Shown piece by piece: positions 1-7,424 of a stretch of 64,000 nt of DNA. Within the stretch, counting starts at the first letter, position 1; each line of letters opens with the position of its first letter. The DNA is from DATJOJ01 sp035507035 (GTDB lineage Bacteria; Acidobacteriota; Terriglobia; Terriglobales; Acidobacteriaceae). The notes under the pieces are model-generated. The model had not been told where the DNA came from, made no database searches, and saw only the letters and a list, made by a program, of their open reading frames with translations. The stretch is taken from NCBI GenBank assembly GCA_035507035.1, contig DATJOJ010000040.1, forward strand, positions 62,001-126,000, given 5' to 3'. The position numbers were made by a program, and so were the translations under genes.

Positions 1-94
1 TGCTGTCAAAAATAGTCTCCACGATGACTTCGCTGTCTTTGCGCGTCAACTCCGCCAGCCGCGACACTTCATCGATCAGATCTGCCTTTGTCAT
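1..94 (-). CDS. HU-family DNA-binding protein (N-terminal part only)
   Basis: Only the first 31 codons lie in the window; the gene runs off the left edge on the minus strand. The peptide starts MTKADLIDEVSRLAEL and continues with a threonine/lysine segment, which is the usual first helix of HU/IHF proteins. These are small dimeric nucleoid proteins that bend DNA. A purine-rich AAGGAG stands just before the ATG at 92-94 and supports this start. HU and IHF subunits cannot be told apart from this fragment. Confidence 0.8.
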   Translation of the reverse strand, partial: MTKADLIDEVSRLAELTRKDSEVIVETIFDS

Positions 95-241
95 ACGCTC
101 CTTCGCTCCGTTCGCTGATTTCGCACGTGGCACCAGGCTTAAGAATCAACCCAGCATCCACCAGGGTCTTCATAACCTTCTCAAATTTCAGGGGTTGTAT
201 GCAAGCGCCTATTTTACTATGAGTTCCGGGACTTGGAAATT

Positions 242-1153
242 CTACTTCCAGAGATAATAAAAACCAACTTGGTTCTCCAGCAATTTCTCCCGCGTGGGAA
301 GCCACTGGGACACATCGCCGAAAAGCAGGTCCAGCAGCGTCTGCCGGTTCTTCTCGGGGCGGACGAGATTTGGCTCGCCCGTAATGCCCACGGACTTGGC
401 AGTGTCATCCACGGCAGCCTGAAAATCTCCCACTTGATCAATCAAGTGCATCGAGAGAGCTTCCTGCCCAGTCCAAACCCGGCCATCGGCAATCGACTTG
501 ATGTCTTCGACCTTAGCGTGGCGGCCATCGGCTACTGCCTGGACGAACTGGCCGTACATGTTGTCGATGAGCGACTGCATATAAGCGCGCTCGGCTGGAG
601 TCATCTCACGCGTTGGATCGCCCGTATCTTTAAATTCGCCCACTTTGAGAACTTCCGGTTTGAGCTTGATCCAGCGCATCAGATCGCCGTAATTTACCCA
701 TTCGGCAATAACGCCAATCGAGCCTACAATGCTGCCGTTATCGGCAAAGATTTTGTTGGTTGCGGAAGAAACATAGTATGCGCCACTCGCGCCAACAGTC
801 GAAATCGAAGCCACGATGCGTTTCTTCTTTTCATCGCGCAAGCGCTTTACAGCTCGATAGATTTCTTCCGACGCCGCCACTCCACCGCCGGGCGAATTGA
901 CGCGAATGATGATGGCTTTGATGGAATCGTCGTCACCAAACTTCTTGAGCTGAGGGACAATCGTGCCGGGGTCGAGAATCACACCTTCGAGGTCGATCAC
1001 GCCAATCTTGTCGCCGAAGCCAAGCGACGATTGCTCCCCGCCGGCATGAAGCGTGAGATAGACCAGGGTGAAAACGGCGAGCACGAAGAGAAAGAACGCG
1101 CCTCCCCCGATGACGATCCAGAGCCAGGTGCGCGAGCGGCCATTGTCAGGCAT
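242..1153 (-). CDS. sppA: Signal peptide peptidase SppA, single-domain type
   Basis: Membrane serine protease that degrades signal peptides after they are cleaved from exported proteins. A short N-terminal stretch is followed by one strong membrane segment (about residues 10-35) and one S49 protease domain. The motif NSPGGG is present, the likely nucleophile Ser is in GASGAYY (about residue 123), and the general-base Lys is in EFKDTGDP (about residue 175). This Ser/Lys layout is that of the short Bacillus-type SppA, not the duplicated E. coli protein. I chose the ATG at 1153 (303 aa). A GTG at 1174 would add seven residues; neither has a clear ribosome binding site. It lies upstream of the HU-like gene on the same strand, 147 bases away. 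Confidence 0.93.
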   Translation of the reverse strand: MPDNGRSRTWLWIVIGGGAFFLFVLAVFTLVYLTLHAGGEQSSLGFGDKIGVIDLEGVILDPGTIVPQLKKFGDDDSIKAIIIRVNSPGGGVAASEEIYRAVKRLRDEKKKRIVASISTVGASGAYYVSSATNKIFADNGSIVGSIGVIAEWVNYGDLMRWIKLKPEVLKVGEFKDTGDPTREMTPAERAYMQSLIDNMYGQFVQAVADGRHAKVEDIKSIADGRVWTGQEALSMHLIDQVGDFQAAVDDTAKSVGITGEPNLVRPEKNRQTLLDLLFGDVSQWLPTREKLLENQVGFYYLWK

Positions 1154-1183
1154 AAGTTGAGGGTAGTGTAACACTCACATGAC

Positions 1184-1222
1184 GACAGCCGCCCTCGGCT
1201 GTCGGGCGGAGCGCAGCTCCGC
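1184..1222. repeat. REP-type double palindrome, copy A
   Basis: Two adjacent perfect hairpins. 1184-1203 has the 8-bp stem GACAGCCG/CGGCTGTC with loop CCCT. 1206-1222 has the 7-bp stem GCGGAGC/GCTCCGC with loop GCA. The same 20-base core recurs at 1812-1831 and, inverted, at 1913-1932. It lies just beyond the 3' end of the RAYT gene. Confidence 0.85.
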
Positions 1223-1299
1223 AGCTAGTCCTTTGAATAGGGATTGCTCTGGTGCTTGTGCCATGTCCAAGGATAATCTTCCCACCGACTCACCAATCC

Positions 1300-1728
1300 T
1301 CATCTCACTGGATTCTCCAAAACATACTGCACTTTTTGATCTAGTCCTTCCGAGGAGCGAAGCACATGATCAAATGACTCCGCTTGCCACACTCTCCCCT
1401 TCTGGCCCAAAGCGCGATTGAGTTTGTGTGCGGAAGCACCTTTGATCGCATCGGTAATTTCCGCCAGCGGCCAAACTGTCCTTCCTGGTACATTCACCAG
1501 CGGCGTGAAGATCAGGTGGACGTGCTCTGGCATAACCACGACAACCCGCAGATCGATTTTTGACCCATCATCGTGCAAACAACTGTCGAGCACGAGAGCG
1601 CGAACCTTTTCAGGAAGAATCCAGCGATGAAAGGTGCAGAAGGTCAGAAAGTGAGGCTTGTCATCACGTTGCAGATGGGGTAGTTGTCGTCGGTAGAAGG
1701 ATTTGGCCATGACCTTGAAGCGGAACAT
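1300..1728 (-). CDS. REP-associated tyrosine transposase (RAYT, Y1/IS200-like), ended early by an in-frame TGA
   Basis: Single-strand HUH transposase of the REP-associated branch of the IS200/IS605 family, which is thought to mobilise REP palindromes. The HUH metal site is visible in MPEHVHLIF and the likely catalytic Tyr in QKVQYVLENPVR near the C-terminus. REP palindromes lie on both sides, the classic context. Family members normally continue after NPVR with A/K-G-L-V and a W-E-D-Y-P-W segment. Here the codon after NPVR is TGA (1300-1302), but the same frame goes on with GLVSRWEDYPWTWH to a TAG at 1225-1227. The catalytic core is complete, so it may be a fresh pseudogene or a slightly shortened active protein. 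The ATG at 1728 is used; an in-frame ATG at 1710 is possible. Confidence 0.88.
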   Translation of the reverse strand: MFRFKVMAKSFYRRQLPHLQRDDKPHFLTFCTFHRWILPEKVRALVLDSCLHDDGSKIDLRVVVVMPEHVHLIFTPLVNVPGRTVWPLAEITDAIKGASAHKLNRALGQKGRVWQAESFDHVLRSSEGLDQKVQYVLENPVR

Positions 1729-1811
1729 TTGATGGTAGTGGAAAATGTCCCGTTAGCCCCATCTCTCACGTGTGAATTTGCTCTTTTGTTCCCAGATCAG
1801 GAACACGTGGC

Positions 1812-1850
1812 GACAGCCGCCCTCGGCTGTCGGGCGGAGCGAAGCTCTGC
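1812..1850. repeat. REP-type palindrome, copy B
   Basis: The core at 1812-1831 is identical to copy A. The second hairpin (1834-1850) is imperfect, GCGGAGC against GCTCTGC. It sits upstream of the RAYT gene, in the same orientation as copy A and preceded by CACGTGG. Confidence 0.85.
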
Positions 1851-1912
1851 AGAGGTTTTGGGGTCTGGTTTCTGAAGTGTAAAGCGAAAAACCTGCGAGT
1901 TTCCGCTCGCCG

Positions 1913-1941
1913 GACAGCCGAGGGCGGCTGTCCCCACGTGG
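1913..1941. repeat. REP-type palindrome, copy C (inverted)
   Basis: The core at 1913-1932 is the reverse complement of copies A and B. CCACGTGG follows and mirrors the CACGTGG before copy B, so B and C form a head-to-head pair about 80 bases apart. It directly abuts the 3' end of tyrS and may also help end its transcript. Confidence 0.85.
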
Positions 1942-3255
1942 CTATTGCCAGTGGCCCCCGTCGGAGAGAATGCGAACCTTCTTCATTCTGCGTCCTACGC
2001 GCAGCACTATATCCTGATCGACCGGTAACATCACGACAAGCTCGCGACCTATATCGATGCTCTCACCGTCAACACTGAGCATGCTGACCGCCCCCTGTTT
2101 TTGCTTGCCAGCGGCTTCAGTGTTCGATGTAGCCAGTCCGGCGATTCGAATAAGCTTGTCGATCCGAACGACCTCTGTCTCTGCCGGCTGGTCGATTCCT
2201 CCAATGACTCGGACCGCGCCACCCCCGCTTCCCTGAGGGACTAGATCGTTAAGCCGAATCTCAATGACATCCAGATCTTCCGGCACCTCATCCTTCTGAA
2301 ACTGCTTCGCCCAATCCTCTCCTGCTTTTACCGACGCTTCTGCCGAATGAAAATCTTGCACAATCCGCCGCGCCAGTTCTTTCTTCGCCTGCATTGGATG
2401 CACTTCTGACTTCATCTTCTCAATCTCCGCCATCTGCACATCCGTCAGCAGTTCGTAATATCTCCACATCATCTCGTCGGAGATCGACATGATTTTCCCG
2501 TACATCTCCAGCGGAGGATCTTCAATCCCAATCGCATTGCCCAGCGACTTCGACATCTTCTGCACGCCATCCAGGCCTTCGAGAATCGGCGTGGTCAGCA
2601 CGACCTGCGGCTCTTGTCCATAGGCCCGCTGCAATTCGCGTCCGACGAGCAGATTGAATCGCTGATCGGTCCCGCCCAGCTCGACGTCTGCTTCCAGAGC
2701 CACCGAGTCATACCCTTGCGCCAACGGGTAGAGCAGTTCATGCACGGCAATCGGTTTCTCTTCCAGGAATCGTTTGTGGAACTCGTCCCGTTCCAGCATC
2801 TGCGAAACGGTGTATTTGGCAGCCAGCCGAATAAAATCATCCGCCGTAAATTTGGCAAACCAGCGCCGGTTGAAATCGATTACAGTCTTCTCCGGATCGA
2901 GAATCTTGAACACCTGCGCCTTGTAGGTTTCCGCATTTTGATCCACCTGTTCGCGCGAAAGCGGGGGCCGCGTGGCCGAGCGTCCCGTGGGATCGCCGAT
3001 CATGCCCGTGAAATCGCCAATCAAAAAGATGACCGTGTGTCCAAGGTCCTGAAAGTGTTTGAGCTTGCGCAGAACTACAGTGTGGCCAAGATGCAGGTCG
3101 GGCGCCGTCGGATCCATTCCCAGCTTCACGCGCAGAGGCTTGCCCGATGCGCGCGATTTGTCAAGTTTTTCGCGCAGATCGGATTCGCGAATGATCTCGT
3201 GTGCGCCTTTCTTGATGTAGGCGAGTTGTTCGTCAACCGGTGCGAAATTCGGCAT
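1942..3255 (-). CDS. tyrS: Tyrosyl-tRNA synthetase
   Basis: Class I aminoacyl-tRNA synthetase that charges tRNA-Tyr. The N-terminal Rossmann domain carries the HIGH-type motif HLGHT and the KMSKS loop is exact. The C-terminal 90 residues form an S4-like RNA-binding domain ending in a basic RRMKK segment. The length (437-440 aa) is slightly above the usual ~420. There are two ATGs, at 3264 and 3255. A perfect TATAAT (3263-3268) overlaps the first, so I prefer the second, which gives a protein starting MPNFAPVDEQ. Confidence 0.95.
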   Translation of the reverse strand: MPNFAPVDEQLAYIKKGAHEIIRESDLREKLDKSRASGKPLRVKLGMDPTAPDLHLGHTVVLRKLKHFQDLGHTVIFLIGDFTGMIGDPTGRSATRPPLSREQVDQNAETYKAQVFKILDPEKTVIDFNRRWFAKFTADDFIRLAAKYTVSQMLERDEFHKRFLEEKPIAVHELLYPLAQGYDSVALEADVELGGTDQRFNLLVGRELQRAYGQEPQVVLTTPILEGLDGVQKMSKSLGNAIGIEDPPLEMYGKIMSISDEMMWRYYELLTDVQMAEIEKMKSEVHPMQAKKELARRIVQDFHSAEASVKAGEDWAKQFQKDEVPEDLDVIEIRLNDLVPQGSGGGAVRVIGGIDQPAETEVVRIDKLIRIAGLATSNTEAAGKQKQGAVSMLSVDGESIDIGRELVVMLPVDQDIVLRVGRRMKKVRILSDGGHWQ

Positions 3256-3262
3256 CTTCTGC

Positions 3263-3287
3263 ATTATAAGGAATGTAAAAGTTGGAA
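3263..3287 (-). promoter_or_regulatory. Probable tyrS promoter giving a leaderless mRNA
   Basis: On the minus strand TATAAT (3263-3268) is preceded, after an 18-base gap, by a CTGACT element, a 4/6 match to TTGACA. The -10 ends only seven bases before the ATG at 3255, so transcription would start at or next to the start codon. This is inferred from spacing only. Confidence 0.45.
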
Positions 3288-3301
3288 GTCAGAATGCAGA
3301 A
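3276..3301. repeat. Left inverted-repeat arm beside the four-helix-bundle gene
   Basis: This arm matches the reverse complement of 3723-3748 at 19 of 26 positions, so the transcript of the gene between could fold into a stem with the gene in the loop. It also resembles the arm at 52068-52094 in the isc operon. Confidence 0.55.
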
Positions 3302-3303
3302 GT

Positions 3304-3711
3304 TTAGGAGACGCGTTTTGCGGTGCGAAGAGAAGTAACGAAGATCGATGTGAGTTCCTTTGCTTCCGTGATGAGTGCCCTTAACTGCTCTTCACGTATG
3401 ATTTCGCCTTCAAGCAGCAATTCGAGCCAGAACAGGGACTCGTCTGACTCCTCCAAGACGACGCCAAGTTTGGCAATGAACTCAGCGCGCGATCGGGCAC
3501 GGCAAGCAGCACGATAATTCGCTCCAACAGACGTACCCGACCGGAGGAGTTGCCGACCAATCACCCTCGCGTCTTCTTTAGGAGGAAGTGCTCGATAGAG
3601 ACGCAAGATACGAATCGCGAATCGCTTAGTACGTTCGCGTAAATCCTCGTTGACGGTGCTCACGAGGCTATGGTCGGATGTCACGACAATTGAGGCTGTG
3701 ACGGTCGTCAC
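3304..3711 (-). CDS. Four-helix-bundle protein (TIGR02436 / 23S rRNA intervening-sequence protein family)
   Basis: 135 aa or slightly shorter. After a weak N-terminal tail come family hallmarks: RTKRFAIRILRLYRALP, RQLLRSGTSVGANYRAA, and an acidic helix with EESDESLFWLELL. Relatives form a pentameric four-helix bundle. Some are encoded inside intervening sequences of bacterial 23S rRNA, others are scattered singly in genomes. Their function is unknown; nucleic-acid binding is suspected. The start used is GTG at 3711; a shorter start is possible because the first ~20 residues look poorly conserved. The gene sits between tyrS and purN on the same strand and between inverted repeats, which suggests a small inserted element. 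Confidence 0.85.
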   Translation of the reverse strand: MTTVTASIVVTSDHSLVSTVNEDLRERTKRFAIRILRLYRALPPKEDARVIGRQLLRSGTSVGANYRAACRARSRAEFIAKLGVVLEESDESLFWLELLLEGEIIREEQLRALITEAKELTSIFVTSLRTAKRVS

Positions 3712-3722
3712 GCGGTGGTTAA

Positions 3723-3748
3723 TTTTGCATTCGGAGTTTTCACTTTTG
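3723..3748. repeat. Right inverted-repeat arm beside the four-helix-bundle gene
   Basis: Partner of 3276-3301. The stop codon of purN (3740-3742) lies inside this arm, so if it is part of an inserted element, the element supplied the last codons of purN. Confidence 0.5.
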
Positions 3749-4351
3749 AATTCTAGTCACTAACTTTCTCCCCACAACCTCAAACCCTCCCTCGAGCACC
3801 ATTCTGATCGCCTCGCTGTACGCAACATGTTCCTGCTCCAAAATCCGCGCGGCTAGCGTGTGCTCATCATCGCCATCGAGCACCGCGACTGTCCTCTGCA
3901 CGACGATTGGTCCGTGGTCGAGTTCTTCGTCAACAAAGTGCACAGTGCAGCCGGAAACTTTCACCCCGTAGGCAAAGGCTTGTTGCTGTGCCTCTAAGCC
4001 AGGAAATGCCGGTAGTAGCGAAGGGTGAATATTAAGAATCGCACGCGGAAATTGCTTCACAAACCAAGGCGAGAGCAGCCGCATATATCCGGCGAGGCAG
4101 ACAAGGTCAACTTTATGCTGCCGCAGCGCGGCGACGACTTCCCGATCATGCTCTTCCCGTTCCTTCCCCTTCGACGGAATTACCAGCGCGCTAAGGCCCA
4201 GTTTCCGTGCGATCTCCAACCCGCCCGCATCCGGACGATTAGAAATGACAACCGCGATGCGCGCATCCGGAATCACTCCAGTCGCCACATTTTTCGCGAT
4301 GGCTTCGAAGTTGGATCCGCGTCCGGAAAGCAGGATGCCGAGGTTTTTCAT
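3740..4351 (-). CDS. purN: Phosphoribosylglycinamide formyltransferase
   Basis: Transfers a formyl group from 10-formyl-tetrahydrofolate to GAR in purine synthesis. The folate/GAR fold is clear: the start MKNLGILLSGRGSNFEAI, the catalytic region ILNIHPSLLPAFPG (Asn and His), and the later HFVDEELDHGPIV with the catalytic Asp. The length of 203 aa is normal. The frame is open upstream to an ATG at 4402, but homologues begin at MKNLG, so the ATG at 4351 is chosen. Confidence 0.94.
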   Translation of the reverse strand: MKNLGILLSGRGSNFEAIAKNVATGVIPDARIAVVISNRPDAGGLEIARKLGLSALVIPSKGKEREEHDREVVAALRQHKVDLVCLAGYMRLLSPWFVKQFPRAILNIHPSLLPAFPGLEAQQQAFAYGVKVSGCTVHFVDEELDHGPIVVQRTVAVLDGDDEHTLAARILEQEHVAYSEAIRMVLEGGFEVVGRKLVTRIQK

Positions 4352-4443
4352 ATCTGCGAAACGACATCTTCGCACTGACAACTGTTTTCCATCATAATGC
4401 AACGTGGTTTGCCTGACCTGCTCCGCTCCGATATAGTTTTCTT

Positions 4444-4806
4444 GTGTACAACGATTTTCACGCGCTTGATCGCTGGTCCAAGAAACAAGTCCACTGTATC
4501 TATCAGGCTCTGATTGTCGCCATTGCGACGCGCCACGCCGATGCGGTCGATATCAAGTTTCTGGCCGATGGGCGCCCCGTCTGGATTGCTCTTCCACACC
4601 CTGCTTGGGTCGAGTACAAAAATCGTACCGGCAAGATGATTACCGATCCTTTGGCCATTGAAATTGCCGGGCATTTTTTGAAAACCGCACTCGAATCAGG
4701 CGACGGCGTGGGGCAGGAAATGTATTCTCTGACCGTCGCACAAACGTTGGAACACCTCGAAGCGGTGGTTGCCGAGGAAACTGGCAAGCCTGTTGCGGTA
4801 GCCTAG
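4444..4806 (+). CDS. Hypothetical protein (120 aa)
   Basis: I do not recognise a named family. It starts at GTG, has no signal peptide or membrane segment, and is mixed alpha/beta with a run of hydrophobic strands (IYQALIVAIATR, VDIKFLADGRPVWIALP) and an acidic helical C-terminus. Codon use looks like its neighbours and the frame is open throughout, so it is probably real. It stands between purN (divergent) and pgeF (convergent, ending 5 bases away). Confidence 0.6.
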   Translation: MYNDFHALDRWSKKQVHCIYQALIVAIATRHADAVDIKFLADGRPVWIALPHPAWVEYKNRTGKMITDPLAIEIAGHFLKTALESGDGVGQEMYSLTVAQTLEHLEAVVAEETGKPVAVA

Positions 4807-4810
4807 TCGC

Positions 4811-5773
4811 TTACGTTTCCCTGATCCCCGCAACTCCCATCATCCTTCCAGTTACGCCCTTTTCTGCACGATAGGAAAACAGCAGTTCCGGATGGCACGA
4901 CGTGCACGATTCGGAAGACGAAATGTTATCTGCTGCAATTCCAGCAGCAATCAGTTGTCGCCGATTCGCTTCCGCCAGATCGAGAAAAATCTTGTGCGGA
5001 GGTGGGGTATGCCCGGGCGGCCGAGCGCTCAAGAATAGCAACGGATATTTTTCTCGGATGTCGTCAAATTCTTTGACTTCGCGAAACAGTTCCCCAGCAT
5101 AGGAAAATTGCGATTCGAACTTTTCCAGCACTTCCGCGCCAACTTCGTAACAACACCCGTGAATCCCCGGGCCGATGGCAGCGCGAATGTTGCCTGGATC
5201 CGTCCCGAATCGACGTCGCATCTCGCCCACGCCTTTTTCGACGATTCTCTTCACCGTTCCTCGCCAGCCCGCGTGAAACACCCCCACGGCCCGCACTCTC
5301 GTATCGACGACAATGACAGGAAGGCAATCAGCGGTCTGAATGGCCAATAGAATCTCGGGCGTGCGCGTAATCAATCCGTCCCCTGCTAGCGGCTCATCCG
5401 ATACTTGCGAAACACAATGAATGATGTCCGAATGAATTTGACGCAGCGTCACGAGTGGCCAAATTCTTCTCCCACGGTTTGCGCCTAGCTCCCGAAGAAA
5501 CGCGATTCGATTACGCTCAACTGCGCCCTGGGAGTCCTGTTTGGTGAATCCGAGATTGAGCGTGCTCTTTCCGTAAACTTTGGAAAATCCCCCAACGCGA
5601 GTCGAGAAGCCATGAATCAGCCACGCAAGACGTTCCAGGTTGCGTGCGGTAAGTATTTGCACTTTGGAGTGAGTTTTTCGAGCGGCCACATAACATCTTA
5701 ACAATCGGCCCCGGGCCCTGATCGACGCGAAAGGCCCTGCTTTGCGATAAACTTCGAAATTTGCATACCTCAT
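4811..5773 (-). CDS. pgeF: Polyphenol oxidase family protein / purine nucleoside phosphorylase (PgeF/YfiH)
   Basis: DUF152 / multicopper-oxidase_4 fold. The family was first described as laccase and later shown to cleave purine nucleosides by phosphorolysis or deamination; in E. coli it also edits peptidoglycan precursors. Metal-site motifs are visible: HGFSTRVGG, LRQIHSD, QTADCLPV, FHAGWRGT and GPGIHGCCYEV. The ATG at 5773 gives 320 aa but lies 14 bases from the divergent start at 5788. A GTG at 5689, just before the segment where homologues usually begin, is a good alternative. Confidence 0.88.
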   Translation of the reverse strand: MRYANFEVYRKAGPFASIRARGRLLRCYVAARKTHSKVQILTARNLERLAWLIHGFSTRVGGFSKVYGKSTLNLGFTKQDSQGAVERNRIAFLRELGANRGRRIWPLVTLRQIHSDIIHCVSQVSDEPLAGDGLITRTPEILLAIQTADCLPVIVVDTRVRAVGVFHAGWRGTVKRIVEKGVGEMRRRFGTDPGNIRAAIGPGIHGCCYEVGAEVLEKFESQFSYAGELFREVKEFDDIREKYPLLFLSARPPGHTPPPHKIFLDLAEANRRQLIAAGIAADNISSSESCTSCHPELLFSYRAEKGVTGRMMGVAGIRET

Positions 5774-5787
5774 CAAGGGAGATTTCA

Positions 5788-7413
5788 ATGCGCGCTTTAA
5801 TCGCCGTGCTGATTGTGGTTGCTCTAATGTCATGTGAAGTTTCCGCGCAGTCGAACAAGAATCAGCCCGCCTCGAAGAAAAACGAACCGACGAAGGCTCA
5901 GACCACCCAGGATGAGAAGCAAAATCCAGAGACTCCCACGGCGCAAGAACAATCGACTACCAAAGAATCTGGCGATAAAGATAAAGAAGAGCACTACGAC
6001 GTGAGCGAAAAGCCGCCGGTCGTCACTCATCATCAAATCACCGTCGGCGGAAAAGTTCTAAAGTACACGGCCACCACGGGTCGGCTCCCAATTCAACGCG
6101 GCGATGGAAAGATCGAAGCCGAAATGTTCTTTGTCGCCTATACTCTCGATGGCGAAGACGCGAGCAAGCGTCCTTTGACCTTCGCGTTCAACGGCGGTCC
6201 GGGATCGGCTTCCATTTGGCTGCATATGGGCGCGCTTGGCCCGCGCCGCGTAGTGCTGGAGCCCAACGGTTTCATGCCGCCACCACCGTATCGCGTCGAA
6301 GACAATCCTTTTACCTTGCTCGACAAGAGCGATTTGGTCCTGGTCGACGCCATCGGGACCGGTTTCAGCCGCGCCGCCGATACCGAACTCAACAAAAAAT
6401 TCTGGGGGGTGAAGGGCGACATCGAAGCCTTCAGCGAGTTCATTCGTCTCTACATTACTCGCTACGAACGTTGGAGTTCGCCGTTGTTTTTGCTGGGCGA
6501 AAGCTATGGTACGACGCGGGCCGGCGGCATCGCCGGATATCTGGCCGATCACGGAATTTCCTTCAACGGCATCACCTTGCTTTCGACCGTGCTGAACTTC
6601 GAGACTCTCGAAGATACCAAGACCAACGATCAGCCGTACATTTTCCTGCTGCCCTCCTTCACCATGATTGCCGGATATCATCACAAGCTGCCATCCGACT
6701 TGGCACAGGATATGAATAAAGCTCGTCAAGAATCGGAGCAATTTGCCTCCGGCGAATATGCCCATGCATTAGCAAAGGGAGACGCGTTAACTCCCGAGGA
6801 GCGGCAGAAAACCATTGACGAACTGTCGCGTCTCACCGGCTTGAGCAAGGATGTGATCGACCAAGCCAACCTCCGCATCGATGTACCGAAGTTCACCCAT
6901 TATTTGCTCATCGACCAGAAAGTTCGGGTCGGCCGGCTCGATGGAAGGTTCACCGGTCCCGATCCCGACGGCCTGCTCGACACGCCTTTCTACGATCCGA
7001 CTGGCCCCGCCATTCAGCCAGCCTACACCTCGGTGTTCAATAACTATGTGCGAACCGAACTCGGCTACAAGACCGACATGCCCTATTTTGTATTTGCCCA
7101 AGACGCAGGGTTCGGAAAGTGGGAATGGGGATCGGCCATCAAAGGATTTCCCGATACCGCGTCTGCGCTGCGCCAAGCGATGGTCAAAAATCCCTACTTG
7201 AAGGTCCTGGTGATGGAAGGCTACTACGATCTCGCGACTCCGTATTACGCCGCGAACTACACCTTCGATCATCTCGATCTCAGCGGGAAGTACCGCGCCA
7301 ACATTTCTTTCGCAACCTATGAAGCCGGACACATGGTGTACCTGCCCACCGACGGATTGAAGAAAATGAAAGCCGACCAGGTCGGCTTCATGGCGATGGC
7401 TGGCGCGAACTAG
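5788..7413 (+). CDS. S10-family serine carboxypeptidase, exported
   Basis: 541 aa with a clear signal peptide (MRALIAVLIVVALMSCEVSAQ), then a low-complexity Lys/Gln/Glu linker of about 50 residues and an alpha/beta-hydrolase domain. S10 hallmarks: FNGGPGSAS (oxyanion region), GESYGTTR with the nucleophile Ser at about 239, an Asp in GYYDLATP and the His in AGHMVYLP. It probably trims C-terminal residues from peptides in the periplasm. The start is set by GGGAG six bases upstream and by the signal peptide. Such bacterial S10 enzymes are common in acidobacteria. Confidence 0.92.
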   Translation: MRALIAVLIVVALMSCEVSAQSNKNQPASKKNEPTKAQTTQDEKQNPETPTAQEQSTTKESGDKDKEEHYDVSEKPPVVTHHQITVGGKVLKYTATTGRLPIQRGDGKIEAEMFFVAYTLDGEDASKRPLTFAFNGGPGSASIWLHMGALGPRRVVLEPNGFMPPPPYRVEDNPFTLLDKSDLVLVDAIGTGFSRAADTELNKKFWGVKGDIEAFSEFIRLYITRYERWSSPLFLLGESYGTTRAGGIAGYLADHGISFNGITLLSTVLNFETLEDTKTNDQPYIFLLPSFTMIAGYHHKLPSDLAQDMNKARQESEQFASGEYAHALAKGDALTPEERQKTIDELSRLTGLSKDVIDQANLRIDVPKFTHYLLIDQKVRVGRLDGRFTGPDPDGLLDTPFYDPTGPAIQPAYTSVFNNYVRTELGYKTDMPYFVFAQDAGFGKWEWGSAIKGFPDTASALRQAMVKNPYLKVLVMEGYYDLATPYYAANYTFDHLDLSGKYRANISFATYEAGHMVYLPTDGLKKMKADQVGFMAMAGAN

Positions 7414-7424
7414 TTTTTATACAG

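Noticed and set aside
233..1171. 312-codon open frame on the + strand opposite sppA
   Set aside because: It mirrors sppA on the other strand, which carries all catalytic motifs; the + strand translation has no recognisable domain.
2614..3384. 256-codon open frame on the + strand opposite tyrS
   Set aside because: Shadow of tyrS; no motif and the real gene is certain.
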